DNA of 7,735 bases. Source: Methanobacterium sp. GTDB lineage: Archaea > Methanobacteriota > Methanobacteria > Methanobacteriales > Methanobacteriaceae. Below, one piece after another: positions 7,587-7,735 of this stretch. Position 1 is the first letter of the stretch, and each line of letters begins with the position of its first letter. The stretch spans positions 1 through 7,735 of the forward strand of contig JAUNXM010000094.1 in the NCBI GenBank assembly GCA_030539815.1. The letters run 5' to 3'. Under the pieces are notes generated by a model. That model was not told the DNA's origin. It saw only the letters and a list, made by a program, of their open reading frames with translations, and made no database searches. The position numbers were made by a program, and so were the translations under genes.

Positions 7587-7735
7587 GTACCCAAGAAATA
7601 AAGGTTGAAAGTTATCAGGAAATGTTTAAACGGGTTGAAGAAAAGAATGAAGGAGCATTCATCCCCTTTATTGTAGCCGGAGACCCGGACTTTGAAACTT
7701 CCCTGGAAATTGTGAAAACCTTCGTGGAAAATGGT
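7583..7735 (+). CDS. trpA: Tryptophan synthase alpha chain, N-terminal 51 codons (truncated by the window)
   Basis: This subunit cleaves indole-glycerol phosphate to indole and glyceraldehyde 3-phosphate and passes indole to TrpB. The visible part reads [18 protein letters not shown], followed by the family hallmark [13 protein letters not shown] at residues 24-36. The catalytic glutamate expected shortly after ENG is beyond the edge. The start lies in the trpB stop (ATGA), with GGGGTGG (7572-7578) upstream. No stop occurs before the window end, so this is a cut, not a broken gene. By analogy with Methanothermobacter, trpD should follow. Confidence 0.95.
   Translation, partial: MSTQEIKVESYQEMFKRVEEKNEGAFIPFIVAGDPDFETSLEIVKTFVENG

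Noticed and set aside
7138..7608. Two further plus-strand frames (80 and 74 codons) inside trpB
   Set aside because: They are out of frame with trpB, whose residues are conserved throughout, and match no family I know.

Overview
The window looks like a chromosomal piece of a mesophilic methanogenic archaeon of the order Methanobacteriales, most likely a Methanobacterium. Three things point there. The gene order is trpY <- -> trpE-G-C-F-B-A, the order known from Methanothermobacter thermautotrophicus. The promoters are archaeal (TATA-type). The Shine-Dalgarno sites match the GGTGAT type. The species cannot be fixed from this window.

Layout. (1) Positions 1-847 are AT-rich accessory sequence. 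They hold the 5' two thirds or so of a minus-strand multi-pass membrane protein, probably a DUF6056/GT-C-like protein, and a gene-free stretch. (2) Positions 848-2018 are a complete insertion sequence of 1171 bp with 17-bp perfect terminal inverted repeats and one intact DDE transposase of IS5 type. (3) Positions 2100-2603 (minus strand) encode the tryptophan-sensing repressor TrpY. (4) Positions 2604-2827 are the divergent control region, with four GTAC-core TRP boxes. Two of these boxes form a perfect 9-bp inverted repeat around the trpE TATA box. (5) Positions 2828-7735 are the trp operon. trpE/trpG, trpG/trpC and trpB/trpA overlap by ATGA, trpC and trpF are 17 nt apart, and trpF and trpB are separated by an 88-nt AT-rich gap. 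trpA runs off the right edge after 51 codons; trpD would be expected beyond it.

How it works together. TrpE and TrpG make anthranilate from chorismate and glutamine. TrpD (outside the window) would add the phosphoribosyl group, TrpF isomerises the product, TrpC closes the indole ring, and TrpA with TrpB convert indole-glycerol phosphate and serine to tryptophan. TrpY very probably closes the loop by binding the TRP boxes, as shown experimentally for the Methanothermobacter homologue. TrpE also carries the LLES motif of allosteric tryptophan inhibition.

I see no undescribed system here. The points most worth a second look are the architecture of the trpE operator, an insertion sequence that probably supplies the trpY terminator, a sharp change of codon use inside the transposase gene, and the trpF-trpB gap.
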